Positions 29,514 to 31,940 of a DNA stretch of 31,940 nucleotides are shown here, piece after piece. The DNA is taken from the NCBI GenBank assembly GCA_011947345.1, contig JAAVTG010000088.1, positions 1 through 31,940 of the forward strand, read 5' to 3'. The translations under genes were made by a program, and so were the position numbers. The notes under the pieces are model-generated. The model saw only the letters and a program-made list of their open reading frames with translations, was not told the origin of the DNA and searched no databases. Positions within the stretch are counted from its first letter, which is position 1. Each line of letters starts with the position of its first letter. Origin of the DNA: Phytophthora quininea. Its lineage: Eukaryota; Oomycota; Peronosporomycetes; Peronosporales; Peronosporaceae.

Positions 29514-31680
29514 TTAGCGGCGCTTCAACAACTCGAACACCAATTCCACATTGGTTCGACCCATCTCTTCAAAGGCGTCCGTCTTGGTAACAGCGTCGAA
29601 ATTGTTCAGCATGAACGTGACACACTGGTCTCGTAAAACCGTTGCGTTGTGCAAATCTGCAGCATGGAAAATGCCCGCAGCGTTCTCAATGCACAGCGAC
29701 CCCAGCATCTTGCTCTCGCAGATTCGCTTCAAGCGCTCAACACCATACTGCACAAACAATCGACGAGGTTAGCAAAACAAACGAGAGAATCTCAGTTGAC
29801 ATGATCACATACCCGGTCGGCAGTGACAAATAATTCCATGGCAACATCAACAGCCACGTCCAGGTAATCTGTGTAGAGATACTCCAGCAACGATATGAAA
29901 ATCGGACGTCGCACATCAGTGATTTCGATCTCTCTGGCGCGGCTCTCCAGCATCTGGAGCAAAGAGCAATACTGTTCGTTTAGTATCCTCAGAGTATGGT
30001 GCAGCAGGAAAACGAGAATACCTCTCCTGTCAGCATGGCGTTGAAATAGCTGCAGCGAATGCACAAAATTTTGTGTCCGTACACGGGAATCCCCTCCACT
30101 ATCAATACAAAGTAATTTGCTTAGCCCAGTTCAGTTCAGCAATGACTTCGAAAATGTCCATACCGACGAACGTCACGTCACTCATGATGTCATTGTTCAC
30201 CAAGCCACTCAGATCGTTGATCAACGTGCTTTCAGGGATCTCCAGCTTGAACGCCTCTTCTCCAAACCGGAATTGCTTAAAGTCGTTTAGACGACTGCTT
30301 CCATCGTATCCTCCAAATATGATCAAGTTAGAATCGTACACAGTGCCGACGTGGCAGAATCGTTGTCCTGGCGGTTGGCCATTGAACTGCATCGGCTGCC
30401 ACATGCTGGTCTCTGTTAAACAAGTAACGCATTCGCATTGAGTTAGGAACAGATCACCGTAGTGCAACAAAGTGATCGACGTACCCAAACTCAGCTCGTA
30501 GAAATCATTTACAGCCGTGCCCGTGCTGCCACCGAAAATGTACATGGAGTTGGAGTGAACAACAGCAACATGGCTATCGCGAGCAATTGGTGCTGGACCA
30601 TCTGTCGCAAGCAGCGACCAGACGCGAGTATCTAGCAAAGAAATCGCGGTCAAAGGCGAGCTATCTCAAAAGATGAACGAGGCCACATTTCGTACCAAAG
30701 TTGAAGATGTGGACATCATTAAGATGGCGGGATCCATCATGACCACCAAAGAGCACACAAGTGTTCTTGTGCACCACCAACGACGACCGATACCTGGTAA
30801 CAGCAAAAATAGGTTTGGATCCGAGCAAGCACATCCAACAATTTCTCTTCACAATCTACAAACACAAGACTTACCGAGGTCTTGGTACACGGCCCGTAGC
30901 TGCCACCAAAGACCACGTGTTTGTTTCTAGATACCAAAATGAAATGCGTGAGTATCTGAATCATCGCAGAAGCACAGCGAGGATCCATACCAAAGTTGAA
31001 CTCATGGAAATCGTTGCGGTAACTGCCGTCGTATCCTCCAAAGCAGTACAATGAGGTATCTATAAAGGTCACGAAAGTATCATCAGTATCACGATGACAA
31101 CCAAAACGATAGCTGCCACGGCAATAATCGCGTACCATACACCACTGCAGCGTGGCTGTGGCGTGCGGTCGGCGGCAGTCCGCCATTCACCACAACGTTG
31201 CTCCACTTCTGCGTCACTACGAATTGATGTCAGCATCAGATTCCACAAACAACACCCGCAACACTCACGAAAGTTATACTCGATGAAGTCATTGACGCGG
31301 GAGCTGCCGTCGAAACCTGCGAAGACGTAGAACGAGTCCTTGTATACAACAGCCACGTGACGGTCGCGCGGACTGGGCGCCTGGCCAATTGCCAGCACCA
31401 CCGACCAGAGCTTGCGCTTGAAATTGAACTCGTAGAAGTCGTTGATGCGGTTCGATCCGTCGTAGCCTGCAGAGTAGAAAACAACACAGCGGCACTTAGC
31501 CCTCAATTCCTTTGTTGTTGTTGCATTTATTGGATTAAATGTTCTCGCACCGCCAAAGATATAGAGCGAGTCCTTGCGAACGGCGCAGACGTGCAGCGAG
31601 CGGTGGCACGGCGCGGCCGACGGATTCTCGCACGGCACCGAGACCCACGAGCGCGAGTTGTTGTACAGCGGGCTGCTCAT
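29514..31680 (-). CDS. kelch-BTB protein, LZTR1-like layout, eleven exons, intact
   Basis: Exons 31680-31551, 31466-31269, 31216-31136, 31059-30991, 30926-30875, 30793-30696, 30631-30485, 30412-30164, 30098-30022, 29953-29813 and 29747-29514 total 1,476 nt and join in phase to 491 residues, with no break. Six kelch repeats come first (SLYIFGG, FYVFAGFDGSSRVNDF, YCFGGYDGSYRNDFHEF, CVLFGGHDGSRHLNDVHIF, YIFGGSTGTAVNDFYEL, IIFGGYDGSSRLNDF), then a BTB domain (SDVTFVG, GIPVYGHKILCIRCSYFNAM, LLEYLYTDYLDVAVDVAMEL) and a BACK-like end (AADLHNATVLRDQCVTFML). Kelch before BTB is the LZTR1 order, the reverse of most animal KLHL proteins. A role as substrate adaptor for a Cullin-3 ligase is inferred from the BTB family. 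It shares ancestry with the two other kelch-BTB loci in the window. Confidence 0.88.
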
Positions 31681-31834
31681 AGCGAGAGGTGCAGCGCCAG
31701 CAACGGGTGCGGCCTAGGGACGCGGCTTTCAAATGATTTTTCCATAAAATTGTGTGTTTTCAAACAACAAAAAAGAGACACCCTTTTGAACGGCGGGCTG
31801 GCGGGCATTTCGAAATCTCCCACCAAGAGGCAAC

Positions 31835-31940
31835 ATGGTGCGGTCGCTTGTTGCTGTTTTTGCGACGTGTTTCCTCGGCGGCGACTAACTTGTTGGTGCT
31901 GCAGTCCGGCATCGGTGGCAAAGGCGGCAAGGGAGGCAAG
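31835..31940 (+). CDS. start of a histone H2A-like gene, first exon only the ATG
   Basis: An ATG at 31835-31837 is followed at once by a GT (31838) and a typical 67-nt intron ending CAG at 31904. The next exon begins at 31905 and reads SGIGGKGGKGGK to the window edge. With the ATG this gives a Gly/Lys-rich N-terminal tail like H2A or the H2A.Z variant. Only 13 residues are visible, so the histone call is tentative. If the intron is not removed, the ATG frame ends quickly (VRSLVAVFATCFLGGD then stop), which favours splicing. The 154-bp gap to the kelch-BTB start suggests a shared divergent promoter. Confidence 0.55.

Noticed and set aside
1..31940. Transposon, RNA gene or prokaryotic operon
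   Set aside because: No transposase, reverse transcriptase, terminal repeats, tRNA or rRNA were recognised on reading both strands. Adjacent genes alternate strand and contain introns.

Overview
The window looks like nuclear DNA of an oomycete, most likely a Phytophthora or a close relative in the Peronosporales. The reasons are a secreted elicitin-family gene, dense packing with 60-85 nt GT-AG introns, oomycete-type initiator elements (a TCAYTYY-like core followed by a T-rich flank), expanded ankyrin-repeat and kelch-BTB families, and a set of clearly eukaryotic housekeeping genes (CCT6, LETM1, ETF-beta, FAD synthase, TBC RabGAP, SNARE, histone). No RNA gene, transposon, CRISPR array or prokaryote-style operon was recognised.

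Layout. 1-592: 3' end of an unknown gene (+). 712-2098: ketohexokinase-like PfkB sugar kinase (-). 2610-3404: RING-H2 ubiquitin ligase (+). 3510-5316: ankyrin-repeat gene (-) with a truncated copy just downstream. 5472-7238: chaperonin subunit CCT6/zeta (+). 7406-7962: short Q-SNARE (-), divergent at 102 bp from 8065-9221, an MMTAG2-like nuclear protein (+). 9375-10247: FAD synthase (-). 10554-11055: weak hypothetical (-). 11158-12300: HSL-family esterase (-). 12397-13700: decayed kelch-BTB copy (+) with a 72-bp tandem duplication. 13857-15623: secreted PI-PLC-X-like protein (+). 15830-16585: ETF-beta (-). 16869-17713: elicitin with a YPTPKPT repeat tail (-). 18323-20493: second kelch-BTB gene, damaged (-). 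20776-24781: one gene joining a calponin-homology domain to a TBC RabGAP domain (-). 25081-27506: LETM1 with two EF-hands (-). 27707-29438: PHP-family phosphoesterase (+). 29514-31680: intact eleven-exon kelch-BTB gene (-). 31835-end: start of a histone H2A-like gene (+) whose first coding exon is only the ATG.

Together the genes are ordinary cell machinery (protein folding, mitochondrial electron transfer and ion balance, flavin and sugar metabolism, membrane traffic) with a smaller accessory layer: the elicitin, the secreted PLC-like protein and the ankyrin and kelch-BTB families. The strongest biological observations are the CH-TBC fusion and the three kelch-BTB loci at different stages of decay.

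Technical caution. Many otherwise convincing reading frames are broken by a single base, and most breaks would be repaired by restoring one missing base, often in a homopolymer. This looks more like a sequencing signature than widespread gene death, so several broken genes may be intact in the organism.
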